From Schistosoma haematobium (lineage: Eukaryota; Platyhelminthes; Trematoda; Strigeidida; Schistosomatidae), in assembly GCF_000699445.3 (NCBI RefSeq), contig NC_067196.1:47099364-47163363 (forward strand): a DNA stretch of 64,000 nt, read 5' to 3'. This document shows, in pieces, positions 13,336-26,054 of the stretch (its first letter is position 1; every line of letters begins with the position of its first letter). The translations under genes and the position numbers were made by a program. The notes under the pieces were generated by a model. The model had not been told where the DNA came from and did not search any database. It saw nothing but the letters and a program-made list of their open reading frames with translations.

Positions 13336-15525
13336 GCACATAAAAACATTTTAACTTCAATGATTTTTTATATACAGAATATTTTTGGAAAAGTATCAAT
13401 GCATTTTTTGAAAGTAGGAATGTGTATAGTCTGTATATAGTAACAGTTGCATATAATGAAGTTCCATTGATACAAAACATTCAATCAACCTTTAATTACA
13501 TTATATATTCATATTGTTATTATGCAAAACAAAACTGTCAATCAGGGAAATAAACTACTATATTGTATATACAGTGAGAGATAAAGAAAGCTTTTATAGA
13601 ACACAAAATAGTCGAAAGAGTACATTATTTGTTGACTTGTGGAAAAAAACATATCTAAATTTGTTAAATTGTTATGAAAATAACCTTAAATATTTAGCCT
13701 ATATAGTAGATTTGATTAGTTCGAAAACTTTGAGTTTAGGGGTTGTCATTAACGACTTAAAAATTACACCCGCATTTCAATTAAAAAAAGACTAGTGAGG
13801 ATTTATCAATCAAAAAGGAAAACAATAGCCTGCAGTTGGTTATTTATAAGTCTACTGAAAAATGAGCACTAATCTTTTACACTTCCTAGATCACAAATAA
13901 ATGAAAATGTGGTGATTACAAATAGCGCCATTGTTTGTAGCTTCACAGTGAATTTATTATAACTTACTTCTATATTCTCTTTGACGCATGAGCAGTGAGA
14001 TTTTTACCATTTTTATGCTTTGCTTTAAACTTGGTGATATATTATAAGTTTGTATGAAAAGTATGTTAATATGCGAAATTGAATAATATTCAATGAGTGT
14101 TCTACTATTGTCCTTCCTATCAAATATTGTCCTATTATTTGTTCTATTTATTTAGTTCGATTTTTCTATTGAAATTATTAATTAAGGTCAATCAAAATGT
14201 GATGTACACAGACTGATTTGGCGATATGAAACTTGATTAGACTGTGTTAACTCCTTCATAAATCGTGACAATTAGAATTTTGATGAATAATTCACCTTGA
14301 CGTTTTCGGAGCAATTTTAATGAAAGAAAAGTCATAAGAAAGTATGAATTATGATAGAGTATTTGAACCCTTTAAGCTCAGAATAACGTCGAAGCATTTG
14401 TTTTGTATACTCGTTTTAGTTGCATCTTCGTCCCTAAAACGATAAAGGTATTTCAGAAAATTTGACTGAATTGTAGATACTGTCAGTCCGATTGATGTAT
14501 TGCATCTGTCAGTGTGATAAACCCTATTAATTAGTTAAATGACGTCTTTGGAATTTACGTCGACTGATGATGAAAATATGAAATAATTTCTAGTTTAGAA
14601 GCTCTATGGTTTACTTAGAAACGTATTCCTTTGTAATTAGCAATAAATTATTATTGGAGCTATGGGTTTGAAATATTGGTAAACCATCTTAACCTAAATT
14701 CATATAGATATTCACTTCTCCCTGATAACATCTAAATTCTCATTTTGACTAGAATTTTGAAGTTATTTTATGTGATATTCTTCAAATCCTGGTTGATGAC
14801 GTGTAGATCGTTATGTTTGTGGCATGATATATTAAACAATGGATCATTGACTTACGACTTCGACCAACTTTCCTTTCTGTTCATAGATAGACTTAAACTT
14901 AGACCATTATTAATACAAGCATTCGATATGAGTTCTGTTGTTGGTTTTCTTTCGTGTTTTTAGATAAAAACATCATGTTGAAAAAAATTGTTTTCGCTTT
15001 AATTCGACAGTTAAACAGGTAGGTCAAAGAATTGTGAGAACACAACGGTATACATTTTACTTTTTGATGTCGTTAGATATGGCATTTGAAGACACATAAT
15101 CGGCCATTTTCAGTACGCTTAAATGAATTGATTTCAAAACTCATACTTGGTTTTCTGATGACTTCATCACATTTTCTCGTTTCCATTCATAATTTCAAAA
15201 TGAACTTTTCTTGTGCAGTGAGTTTTAATTTTTTGAAAAGTGCTAGTGCAAGTGTTAAGCGTTAAGGAATTGACATGAAAGGAAACATTTACACAAATTC
15301 GGAAGTAAACCATTCTTGTTGATACTAACTTAACTTGTCATAAGAGAATTGCTTGAATTAAACATATGAACATTGATGACCTTCTCCTTGGAAATTTTGT
15401 ATAATTTGTTGCTTTTAATAATTTAAGCATAACAAGATAAATAAAATGAACCCATGTTATTACGAAAATTATTATTACTAGTATAAGGGTTGTGGAGATT
15501 ATTGACTTTTTGATTGAGAAACTAT
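13334..15525. other. AT-rich DNA, nothing recognised
   Basis: Short open frames at 13514-13795 and 14745-14963 (plus) have no recognisable family features. I treat them as chance. Confidence 0.45.
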
Positions 15526-15725
15526 CACCATTGGATGCCGGCTCAGTGGTCCAGTTGGTTAAGCGTTCGCGCGCGAGACCAATGGCCCTGGGTTCGAATC
15601 CCGAGAGCGTGATCTTGGATGCGCACTGCTGAGGAGTCTCACAATAGGACGAAACGGCCGTCTAGTGCTTCCAGGTTTTCAATTGTGGTGGTCTAACATC
15701 AATCGGTTCATGATCTCAATCAAAA
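15526..15725 (+). repeat. Full-length hammerhead SINE (family 1), best preserved copy
   Basis: The head begins GGATGCCGGCTCAGTGG (A-box region) and has B box GGTTCGAATCC, as expected for an internal RNA polymerase III promoter. A hammerhead core follows: stem I GCACTG (15623-15628) with TAGTGC (15663-15668), CTGAGGA (15629-15635), stem II GTCT with AGGAC, GAAA (15651-15654), loopless stem III CGGCCG, cleavage expected after C15662. All invariant core residues are present. The 3' part runs through CCAGGTTTTC to CATGATCTCAATCAAAAA. Confidence 0.85.
15618..15672 (+). ncRNA. Hammerhead ribozyme, type I architecture, core intact
   Basis: The catalytic box CTGAGGA, the GAAA box and a UC cleavage dinucleotide are all present with pairable stems I and II. 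Stem III is only about four base pairs with no loop, as in schistosome Sm-alpha ribozymes; such short stems are known to favour cleavage as dimers. Activity is inferred and not shown. Confidence 0.7.
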
Positions 15726-16304
15726 ATTATTATTAGTTATTTGTCATATATAACTCAGACATTCCCTATTTCATTATAAGCTTATTCATGACGAAGTAAT
15801 CAAGCCTGCTTGTAAAATATATGCAGTCATATGATTAATCTCAAAATATACCTATTATCTAGCTTCTTTACTTTCATCCACAGATGTACTACATAATGAA
15901 TGAATTCCAGTCAGTGGGGAAAATTTATAGCCTAAGAAGAGTGTTTTGTTTTGAGATCAACGAATCCAAATTCAACACGATGACTACAACCATCTTCAAA
16001 GGGAGAATTAATGAATTGTCGTCGAACTTCTAAGACTAGTCACACATGACCTTAGCTATTTTGAAAAATAGAAACTTTGAATTATATCTACAAAAAAATA
16101 AAAGCAATTTAAAAAGATAATAAAATACATTGACAATAACAGCTTCCAAACAAGTCCTTCAATTCCTGTATTTTAGGAGAAACAGATAATCAATAAAAAA
16201 TTCACTGGAACGGGCAACTTCATTATTTTTATTGCCATTATATTTTTGGTACAATATAGAATTTTCAGCACAAAGTATTTCAACAAGTTTCCTTCTCTTA
16301 CTTC
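15726..16304. other. AT-rich spacer
   Basis: No gene or repeat is recognised between the SINE and the 16.3 kb repeat. Confidence 0.45.
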
Positions 16305-16590
16305 TCAAACGACCCTGACGATGAATAAGGAGTGATCGCCAGTTAGAATTGAGCAGTCCAGTCAACTGGCATTTAAATAATGTACATTATTTACACTTCA
16401 TATTGCCCGCAACCACGATATCTCTGATTGAGCCTTTTGTAACTTGTACAACGAAAAGTTGTACACTTTTCAGAAACTCACTTGAATAGGTTATGCGATT
16501 AGTAGCCATAATGATGTATTAAAACGAACTTAGATAACTTGTTGAAATATCTAGATAGCAGGAACAGGTAGTCCAGATATTCAAGCAGGC
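16305..16590 (-). repeat. Interspersed repeat D, minus copy
   Basis: The reverse complement of this ~285-base stretch aligns from end to end with 26055-26340. Shared landmarks are a hairpin built from GTACAAC and GTTGTAC, the palindrome AATAATGTACATTATT, and ATCTAGATATTTCAACA. The two copies differ at perhaps a fifth of positions, so the family is old. No ORF and no tRNA-like head is seen. The family is not recognised. Confidence 0.75.
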
Positions 16591-17407
16591 CGCCATTGTT
16601 AATACATTTAGATTTCTCTTGAAATTTCTTTTATTATATTTTTTCTGGTATAAAATCCTCCATTTATTTGATATGATTCGTTCGGGTAAGATTGTATAAT
16701 GCTTGTTCATAAACTCTATCTTTCATTTGTAAATGTGATTTCAGCGTTAAGTATTTCATATTTCTTGCATTAGTTCTTTGATTCAAGAATAAAAACCGGT
16801 GTTAATAAGCATTACTTTTTTAGGTTTTATTTAATTAACTTACTATTTACACAGAAATGTAATCCATTTTACATAGATAATAAACAAACCTCTTGAAATA
16901 TTGCATAACTATTGCATAACTGTCAATAAAACTAGTTAGCAAAAATACTTCTAAAAGGCTTTTAAAGAGTAATCACTTTACATCTTTTAAAAATCGCTTA
17001 CAACATATACCATTGAAGTAGAAGAAATAAGATGAAATGGCAAACATACTTTCATTCAATTAAATTTAAATTATAATAATAATATTGAATCAACTAACTG
17101 AAATAAATCTTTTATAGAATAGTATTTAATTGAAAGCAAACCAATTCTTTTGTCTTGTGAACATACCATAGTAACGGAAGTCATTTGATTGTTAATAGTC
17201 TACTGTGTTTGATGCCTAGTTTAACTTGATTTCGTTGTTACTTAATATACTGGCTACTTTAAACTTTAAATTTAACATCATATTGTTCATTATACACTTC
17301 AATTTGTTACAAGTTATACATCTAAATTGTTGATCTCTGTTGTAGTAATTTGTAAAGATTGTTAGATTTTATACATTAAGTAATATAATAATCCTAGTTA
17401 GATAACT
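16591..17407. other. AT-rich spacer
   Basis: Nothing recognised. Confidence 0.45.
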
Positions 17408-17520
17408 AATGAAAACCAGTAAGTACTGGAAAGCTGTTTCATACTAGTTTAAGGTTTCATCAGAAGTAAGTAATTACTATTTCACCAAAGATTAAACTCA
17501 GGACTTTCGGGTTTTCCAGG
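17408..17520 (-). repeat. Degenerate hammerhead SINE fragment, minus
   Basis: On the minus strand CTGATGAAACC, CTAGTATGAAACAGC and CCAGTACTTACTGGTTTTC lie in the same order as the family 1 core, stem II loop and 3' part. The stems no longer pair well. Confidence 0.5.
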
Positions 17521-17644
17521 TATAGTTCATTCTTTAAATTACAGAGTCAAAATCTGAAATATAATCAATTACTGAGATGTCACTCATGGTAATGAGTGAA
17601 AGCTGCGCAATATAACAAATTGATTGAACTTGCACATGCAAATC

Positions 17645-17815
17645 ACTGGATGCCAACTCAATAGTCCATAGACTAGGCATCCGCAGTTTAACTTGAAGGT
17701 CTTATGCTTGAACCCGCTTCTTACGGATCCCAAACTTAGATGTAAATGATTTTGCAGTACCTCCTGGTTTTCAGTTATTGTCTAACTAAAATAAGCTTAT
17801 GATAAAAAATCGAAA
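17645..17815 (+). repeat. Degenerate hammerhead SINE fragment, plus
   Basis: The head GGATGCCAACTCAATAG, a B-box remnant GCTTGAACCC and the 3' part CTCCTGGTTTTCAG follow family 1 order. The ribozyme core is eroded. Confidence 0.5.
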
Positions 17816-18948
17816 ATTAAGGCTTAGCCATATTTTAGATTCAAGATGCTCTCCGATAAATTAGGTTCATCATGTTTAATCAAATAATTTCTGTTGGCTG
17901 TTTTAGAAATGCGTTGTAGTATTTTGAAGCTAGATGCCTTTATTTATAAGTTGTACTATATATATACTAAAATGATGTAAGTTACCCTAGCAAACTGAAA
18001 TTTTACATCACTTCTTATCTGACAAATGATTTAAGTTGAGGTAAAATCAAGAATATTTTAATAGACTTTTCTGTATCTTTATTATTATATGTCACATAAA
18101 AAAAGAATCATTTTAAAATTTTTGAACATTGAATAAAATGAACAAAATAAAAAAAAAATCTAATCACTTGTCAACCTGAAAGAATACACCTTAATTTTTA
18201 TGATTCAATACTCCATAGTTATTATAAGCATAATCTATTGGAATGTGTATTTGAAGTCAGCTAAATTTATATCGAATTTCAAATAAATAAATAAATAAAA
18301 GAAGAGTTTAATTTCCAAATTAAACCAGTTTTATTTTTTTTGGAAAAAATAAACAAACAAACATTTTATTACAACCCTATTGACAATTTACACGTATGTT
18401 TTAGTTTCTATATTGTTAATTCACATTGATGAATTTGAATTATCACTTTTACTAAATGAAAAAAAAAGATAATAAACTTTATTTTTTGGTGGTGGTGGGG
18501 TGTGGGAGAGAAAAACAACATTTATTCCATACAATGTGTACATGTTAAAATATATTTATACAAGCAAATGTACACAAATATGCATATAAATGTATATTTA
18601 TTCTTTCCTATAAATGAAATTCATGTCAGTTTTATAAATACATTTTAACTAAAATATATCTACAATGAATAAATTTGGCACGATAAATCTCTTTTGTTAG
18701 AATAACTGATTTATTTGAATAATTGAGTAATGATTTATTACATAATTCATTGTAATTCATTTCTCCTTTTTTTGTTGTTTATGTATTCGGCTTATTTAAG
18801 ATGAATATTTATTATTACTATTATTATTATTAAAAGAAAGTTTATATTTTAGATAAAAGTGTTATGACAGCCTGATAGACTGATTAAATTATTACTGAAA
18901 CAACTGGGGTGGTCAAACAAATGAATTACATAGAAGAGAAACCGATTT
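17816..18948. other. AT-rich DNA, nothing recognised
   Basis: Simple A/T runs and a short G-rich stretch near 18487-18508 are present. No gene is supported. Confidence 0.45.
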
Positions 18949-18955
18949 CCAACTC

Positions 18956-19582
18956 GTACTTACTTACTTACTTATGCCTGTTACTCCCAATGGAGCATAG
19001 GCCGCTGACCAGCATTCTCCAACCCACTCTGTCCTGGGCCTTCTTTTCTAGTTCCATCCAATTCTTGTTTATTTTTCTCATGTCCATTTCCATTTCTCGG
19101 CGTAATGTGTTCTTTGGTCTTCCTCTTTTCCTTTGACCTTCAGGATTCCATGTGAGGGCTTGCCTTGTGACGCAGTTCGGTGCTTTCCTCAATGTGTGTC
19201 CTATCCACTTCCAGCGCTTCTTCCTGATTTCTTCCTCCACTGGGATCTGGTTTGTTCTCTACCACAGTACGTTGTTGCTAATAGTGTCCGGCCAATGGAT
19301 CTGAAGTATTTTGCGTAGACAACTGTTAATGAACACCTGTATTTTCTGGATGATGGCTTTCATAGTTCTCCAGGTTTCTGCCCCATACAGTAGAACTGTC
19401 TTGACATTTGTATTGAAAACCCTGACCTTGGTGTTGGTTGACAGTTGCTTTGAGTTCCAGATGTTCCTCAGTTGTAAATATGCTGCTCTTGCTATGCCGA
19501 TCCGCGCCTTCACATCTGCATCAGATCCACCCTGTTCATCAATGATGCTGCCCAAATACGTAAAGGTTTTTATTTCCAACTC

Positions 19583-19590
<8 letters not shown>
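18956..19590 (-). mobile_element. RTE-like retrotransposon, 5'-truncated 3' end (copy 1)
   Basis: On the minus strand this encodes the C-terminal part of an RTE-type polyprotein: [41 protein letters not shown] and RKRGRP. It ends in a (GTAA)n tail, as RTE elements typically do. It is split into two frames near 19259, where a TAG replaces the Trp-containing join. The same 14 bases, TTTCCAACTCGTAC, lie at both ends (18948-18961 and 19574-19587) and are the likely target-site duplication. A (TA)n tract abuts the 5' end. Confidence 0.85.

Positions 19591-19624
<34 letters not shown>
19586..19624. repeat. (TA)n microsatellite at RTE copy 1
   Basis: The AT dinucleotide tract directly follows the right-hand copy of the target-site duplication of RTE copy 1. 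Confidence 0.9.
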
Positions 19625-19626
<2 letters not shown>

Positions 19627-20649
19627 CATAAATATGCATATTTCTTAATCGATTTAGCGAAACAAAACGTATCCTATCAGATAATTAGTGATTAGTCAAG
19701 TGTGAGAATGTAGATCCTCAGGAAACCTAATAGGTTATATTTTTTTTAGATTACATTTAAAGGAATAAGCTTTTATAATTGAAATTACAGTTTACTACAT
19801 TACATAATGCAATTCATCAACATTTAAAAAGAAAATAAAAATTTTAACATAAAATTAATTTCTTTTATGCAACTTCAATACCTTGCAGTGTTATACTGGA
19901 ACATACTAGAATGAACAACATTTATACACACCTGATAATTTATAGTATCATTAATAGCTGAATACATTATTTCACGTTCTACCTTCAATTATGATAACTT
20001 AATCAAATTACTTGAGAATAAATGAACAATTTAGTTTCTTTGTTATTTATAAATTGCTTATGCAATACAAATGGGTGGAAAAAAACAAAAAAAGCTACGA
20101 GAAAACACTTAATGATACATATCACTACCAACAAACACTATATGAACAAATTTTGAAAACTAGATAGTGATAAGCAATAGTTTCATATTCTTTTCTAACT
20201 CTAAAACAGCTCACATATATGATTCTTTTATGTTGTTATCCCAAAGTGTTCACGCTTTGAAATAAGCATAATGCGATTCAACCACTGAACCATTAGGTAA
20301 TAGTTCAGGATTTCCAGCCTTGTTGGCTTACAAAATTAAAATAATTCTAACTTAATCTCCTTAGAAGAAGATTGTTTCACTTCCAATTTAGAACGCTGCT
20401 GAAATTATAGTTTATTGTTAGAATTTCGAATAGAACATATTTTTAGACAACTGTTTTTACATGAGTCAGTGAATAAAGCCTTAAACTGTCATAAATTAGC
20501 TGCGTATCGGTGACTAGTTCTCAATGACTTTCTAAATGATGCCAATTCGTAATGAAAATTGTCTTTAAATACTACTAACTCTTCATAAAAGTATCTAATC
20601 TAATAGTTAAGAAATGCATCACTTTGAAATAACATGGTATTGTAAATTC
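19625..20649. other. AT-rich spacer
   Basis: Nothing recognised. Confidence 0.45.
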
Positions 20650-20870
20650 ACTTGATATTGTTTGCTTGAATCTTCCCATTGTTTTTTAGGACTAGTGATT
20701 GATCAATCTCTTGTTGGCATATGTGCATACTGTGCGCACTGTCTCGAAATTGCCTTGAGTCACAAGCTTTATAAGCAAAGGTGGATGATGGCCAGCAGTG
20801 GAATCTAGGACGCACGTTCCGTCCGATTTTGGACTCATCAGCTGGATGTACATGCATTGTATTGTTTCTA
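20650..20870 (-). repeat. Sm-alpha-like retroposon fragment with hammerhead
   Basis: Minus-strand order is ATGTACATCCAG, CTGATGA (20841-20835), stem II GTCC/GGAC with loop AAAATC, GGAA, CGTGCGTC, TTCCACTGC, then a long 3' part ending near CTTGATATTGTTTG on the plus strand. This is the layout of the schistosome Sm-alpha hammerhead retroposon as I know it. The GAAA box reads GGAA and stem I has one mismatch, so this copy is probably inactive. The frames of 69 and 81 codons over it are artefacts. Confidence 0.8.
20788..20850 (-). ncRNA. Hammerhead ribozyme motif, mutated core
   Basis: CTGATGA and stem II are intact, but the conserved GAAA box is GGAA, and stem I ATCCAG/CTAGAT has one mismatch. 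Cleavage is unlikely. Confidence 0.7.
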
Positions 20871-22940
20871 AAAATAAAATAGTCTCTACCATTCGAATGA
20901 AATATTTCAATTCATTTTCAAACCATTTTCTCTGCATATCTTAATATTTTACAGTACAGATAATAAGTTTGTATGGGTTTTACTCATTTCATAATATGGT
21001 GTGAAATTAAAAGACGCGACACATTTAGAAGTTTCATTATGTTTTACATATCTATGTGTACGTATCATAAAAGTACTTAAACCAACACTCCACTGAATTC
21101 AATATTATTTAAATATGGTTTAATTGAATTTTACAGTATATTTTATTTGAAATGGTAACATCAGTGTGTGGACCTACTGTATGGACTGACTGTTGTCATG
21201 GATATCAAACGTTTAACTCTGATATTATCAGTGAGAAGTATATTGAGTGCAGTGCGAGTGACGTATGAAATGGATGTTTTTTCAATCATCTACGATATGT
21301 TATAATTACATTTCAAGGAGTAATAAAATTAAATACATTTTTTCATTAGGGGAAGTTAATTTTATCATATTACCAATACGTGTTTATACAGTAAGTTATT
21401 GATTAAATAATGTCGAGTAATATTCAATTAACTGTTTATCAGTGTAAATCATATATAAATTAGGGTATTCAGAAATTCATTTTGTATTGTTGCCAGGTGT
21501 TAAATATATTCTCATCCATCATCGTCGTGTTCTCACTTGCACCGTGGGATTCACTTGTCTGAGTAGTCATTAAATGTAATTTGCCATCACAATAACTAAT
21601 AGTGTGATTCAAAAGGGAAAATTATTTGTTCTGCATGTGTAATTTTGTGTTATTATCTGCGTTTTGTAAACCACAGTGGTTTGAGATTCCAAGTGTCAGT
21701 AGTATTCTGGGTCACAACAAGTTCCGCCTAATTTGATTTGAATGAGCAATAGAACCATTTTACAGAAACGAGATAATTTCTTAGATAAGTATCAATTATT
21801 TTAAGATTATTTTAACACCAAACAGATCATGAGACAAAGATTTTCTAAACTAGATAACATAATTTACTGCTATATAACTAATGAAATTGACATAAAGGAT
21901 ATGTTCCTAATATTGTGGAATCACTAGTTCGTATAGCCAGATAATGTGAAAAATCCTTGCAGTCGGACGATTCAGAATAATCAACGTTACAAATCTCAAC
22001 TGATGACACAAAACATATGATTTAAAGGAAAACCAAGGTTATTCCGTGACTTGAAAGGTTAGCTTTTATTATGCTACAGTCAACACAATATAAGGTCAAA
22101 AATCAACCTTATAACTGTTTCCCGTTATAGACTATATATTTGACTTTTGGTATGGTAATAAAGTCGTTAAACAGGAACTCAATGTGAGTACTACTATTCT
22201 TTAAGTCTTCACTTAGCACAAGAACTAAGATATGCCATATGTCCATCAGGCAATTCAGTTACAAATTACCATGTTAATTCTTAACCATATCCATTCGACT
22301 GTCAGATTCTTCATTTATCATTGCTTCCTTAATTAATGCTCGTTATCGATAAAGACTTATCAGCTTACCGAATCGCATACTATTTAGTCGTCTGTGCTAA
22401 CCATGACAAATGAATAGAAATAATCATACTCATATACTTGAACTAAACAAGTCATAAAGTTAACTTGATCTTTTTTCACATTTCCGTCCTTTCCATGCTA
22501 CTTCTATTGATAAATTGTCCTTTACTTTTGAAAAAAGAGATTCATCTTGATCATCATACACCAAAATTTGTGTCACTAGTTTCTAAATATGTTTACCAAT
22601 CTGTAAAATAGATTAACTTAGAACAATAATGATCATAATAATAATAATGGTAATAAAATACCCTAAAAACTGTTTGTGATCTTTTTTCATATTTATTCTT
22701 GGAACCAAAACATCTGGGAATTGAAAATTTACAAACGAAACACAAAAATAAAAAAGAGAACAATTCAAAACACATGCGGAATTTGCATTTACTTTGCCCT
22801 GAAGCTGCTAACAATTCCCCATTTCTTTTTTTTCTAACTTCTCAAATAAAAACAGAAATTCTAGAAAAGAATCTAAAAACAACTAACAAAAGAAAATCTA
22901 TCCTATTTATTAAATCAAAATGAGAACTAAATTAGATTTC
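20871..22940. other. AT-rich DNA, nothing recognised
   Basis: No coding or repeat signature stands out. Overlapping short frames near 22593-22923 on both strands look like chance. Confidence 0.45.
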
Positions 22941-22946
22941 TAATGA

Positions 22947-23131
22947 ATATATATATATAAATAGAGAGAGAGGGGGGATAGATAAATAGATAGGTATATA
23001 ATAAATTTTAAAAGAAAAAAAAGAAAAGAAAAAGGAACGAAAGCATTTATCAAATGACAGGATAATGATGAAAATAAATTTTAAAATATTAAAGTACACA
23101 GTTGATAAGTGTTTATACACATTGCAAATGG

Positions 23132-23163
<32 letters not shown>
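22947..23163. repeat. Simple-sequence cluster: (TA)n, (GA)n, (GATA)n-like
   Basis: AT repeats near 22947-22960, AGAG/GGGG and GATAGATAAATAGATAGG to about 22995, and a second (TA)n at 23132-23163. Confidence 0.85.
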
Positions 23164-23166
<3 letters not shown>

Positions 23167-24408
23167 TAGAATAACAGTTGAATAGGTATACAATGAAAAC
23201 TATTATTCATTTAATAAATGAATTTTTCATTTTCATTGACTGAATCATTCAAATAAATAACTTGATTACTTTTTTTTGTTTTACTTGTTTCGTTTTCTCA
23301 TTTTTTCATATTAACTAAAGAAAAATAGGCTAGTCATAAATTTCATTTAAATTTAGAGCTTTATTCTATAGACAAAGTAAGATACTTTTTACTTATTATC
23401 AATAGGATAGTGAGTGTTTATATTTATTTAAAGAATAAATAAACTCATTTCATGTATACCTATTATTGTTTTTTTTTCGCTCTTCTCTCTCAAGGTTTTG
23501 CATGTTTGTATCTAGTGATGAGTGTAACTTTCTATAGTATAAAGTGATGGTTTAATGAAATTTTCAATTGAGACCAATTCATGCTTATAAAACTAATAAT
23601 AATAATATCGATATTGATGAATTGAATGTCAAATACATTTACAAATCATTTATTATGAGTAACACCATTATCTTTTCATTCACTGATTATTTTTAAACAA
23701 TGAAAATTTAATTTTGAAATTTCAAGTTTTGGCGCCTCATTGACTAAATTTTAATGATTCAATTATTTTATAGCGTGCTATAATAATTATTTTTTAGAAT
23801 ATCTATTATAGTTTTATCATAATTAATGAAAAGATAAATTGAGAGTCTAACTATTTGAAATGATTTATATTATGTTTAAATTGTCAATAGAACCACAACT
23901 TTAAAATGATTCAAGTGTTTCAATATTGAATTAACTATACTTTTAAAAGTGAGGCTGGACAGTAAAATTAAAGAAAATATAATAATTTTGAATAAAAAGA
24001 ATACAGTTGTAAAATTACTTTTATTGAAAACCTTAATAAAATAAATAGATCAGTGGAAAATATTTAAACTGGAACTACTTTAGTTATTTAAACCATTGAT
24101 AAACATCTTGTAATTCATTGGAATTAACTGGTAGAGGCTTCTCGGAATTACGTTGTATGCTCTTTCAAACTAGTATATACATAACGGATTTGAAATACTA
24201 ACATGTGTCAAGTATAGTCTGGACCTTGATTATTTAAGTGCAAATAGTGCAGTTTGTTTAAATGAATTTAAATGAGAATATCATTCTAAGTAACCAAGTA
24301 ATGTACGGAAAACAATAGCATTTCAAAACTATAAACCATAAATATGAATTCAGAGTTTCCTATTTCTTTCATCTTCGAAATGAATGGTTTTATTCACAAT
24401 TTATTTAT
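23164..24408. other. AT-rich DNA, nothing recognised
   Basis: Nothing supported. Confidence 0.45.
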
Positions 24409-25240
24409 TTATTTTTATTTATTTATTTGAACACAAATATTGGTACAAGAGGGCACCAAATATATATGCGCCACACAAAACAATGAGAATCTAAAGACAA
24501 GGAAAAAAAGAGGTAAGGGGCGTAAAAGAAAAGGGGAACAATAACGAACAGATTGGTGTAAGGTAAGGTAATAATAATAGTAATAATGGGGGAACGGAAA
24601 GGTACAATCAGAAGAAATCTTTCAGTTAAGGAAGATACAACCACTTTTTACGAAGAAAGTAAAAGAAGGTTGCAGCAGGTTCGACACTGGCTTCTATCCT
24701 GAGCCATATCTGATAACGTCTCTAGTCACTGTGTTGCACCGTCGTTCGGACTCTAACTAGGGAGTCGTGAAGGACCAACACAAGCCAGCCCTTTGCAGCT
24801 TTCTTTCATACCATGACACCATGTCATATACTGCCCCCAAATGCCCTGGTATGGCTGAGAGCGGGGTGGGTTCGCCCTCCCCCTCGAAATACTCTCAAAT
24901 GGCCACGCGTATACATCCTCTGCCAGGGAAGTCCTACTCACTGCCTTCTCGTGGCGGGGGTGTTGTTTACGAAAATGAGAGGACGAAAAGCGAATATCCG
25001 GCACTTTAACAGGATCTCAAATCAATGGTGCACATGGGCTCCAGTATCCTGCGGGAAGAAGTGGCGTATGAAACAATTCCTTGGTCACCGGCTACCATGG
25101 GACTGCATCTTCTAACGATGCTCCACTGTCTTGTGGGTCAGACCTTTAGGTCAAAGGCTCGGGGTGTGGCTCCCTAAGAAAGTCACCTGCTTCGGTCTGG
25201 GCACCCGGGCAGTATCTCAGCCCGCACACAAAAACATGAT
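24409..25240. mobile_element. Repeat C, copy with internal inversion
   Basis: The left part (24409 to about 24625) is the 3' end of the repeat in minus orientation: (TTTA)n tail, then the complement of GTGTGGCGCATATATATTTGG. The right part (about 24630-25240) is the body in plus orientation: CACCATGTCATATACTG, CCAAATGCCCTGG, GGGGTGTTGTTTACGAAAA, GGTCACCGGCTACCATGG, CTGCTTCGGTCTGGGCACC. Other copies are at 36725-37233 and 38915-39430. It is much richer in G+C than its surroundings, which creates overlapping false ORFs on both strands. The tail suggests a retroposon. No RT or tRNA head is seen and the family is not named here. Confidence 0.75.
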
Positions 25241-25683
25241 AAACTGTCTTCTTGTGAAAAAAATATTTACAAAATGCTATATCTTGATTTTATCAAACTA
25301 TGATTATTAGCTATTAGATGAATAAGTACTAAAGTCATTATTATTTAAAAGAGGTGCTATCTATTATTCATCAATGTCTACAACATTCCTCTTGAAACAT
25401 ACATAATTACTTAGATCAATTTTAATACGATTAATGACATTATAAAATATTAATTCTTAGGATACTAAAACAAGTAACTAATCATTGAAAATATTAACTC
25501 AATGTTGATTTAGAAACTTTTTATCAACAAAAATAAGATTGATTTAGGTTGACATTGATCAAATTCAATTACTCAGAATAATATCTCATTTAAAATAGTA
25601 GTTAGTCGAATAGAGTTTCAGATAATCCTTATTGTACCTTCAAGTCCATTCAATCAATTAAATCACTTATTTCTATTTAACTA
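25241..25683. other. AT-rich spacer
   Basis: Nothing recognised. Confidence 0.45.
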
Positions 25684-25769
25684 GAAAAGAAGGCCCAAGA
25701 CAGAGTGGATTGGAGAATGCTGGTTGGCGGCTTATGCTCCATTAGGAGTAACAGGCGTAAGTAAATAAG
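25684..25769 (+). mobile_element. RTE 3'-end mini-insertion with target-site duplication
   Basis: Only the last 86 bases of the RTE element are present, from GAAAAGAAGGCCCAAG to the GTAA tail. The 10 bases TATTTAACTA stand on both sides (25674-25683 and 25770-25779), a clear target-site duplication from target-primed insertion. Confidence 0.88.
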
Positions 25770-26054
25770 TATTTAACTAAAACTGTCTTCATTTAATACA
25801 ACGATTCAGTTCAATAGATATTTCAATCAACGAGATTTGAAATAGATCAATGTTTTTTATCCTTGTCATACAGGATACATTTTTGTGGACTTACCAATTG
25901 TAAATATATTTACAGAGTAATCTAATTTCATATATTATTTACGTTATCATTATGATTTCTAGTTTTTGAAGGTTGAAATGCCCAAAAACCTAAAATACTC
26001 TCTCTGAAAACGTAGTAGTATGAATAAATTAAAACATTTAATAACAAAATAAAC
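25770..26054. other. AT-rich spacer
   Basis: Nothing recognised. Confidence 0.4.

Noticed and set aside
13256..13480. Minus ORF with an Ile-Tyr repeat
   Set aside because: The repeat is the translation of (TA)n and the rest has no family features.
14563..14600. Hammerhead-like CTGATGA followed by GAAA
   Set aside because: The bases between the boxes cannot form stem II and no stem I partner is present.
20648..20937. Two overlapping minus ORFs of 69 and 81 codons
   Set aside because: They fall on the Sm-alpha-like ribozyme retroposon, which is non-coding.
24753..25115. Three overlapping ORFs of 80-100 codons on both strands
   Set aside because: They arise from the higher G+C of repeat C and are not kept in its other copies.
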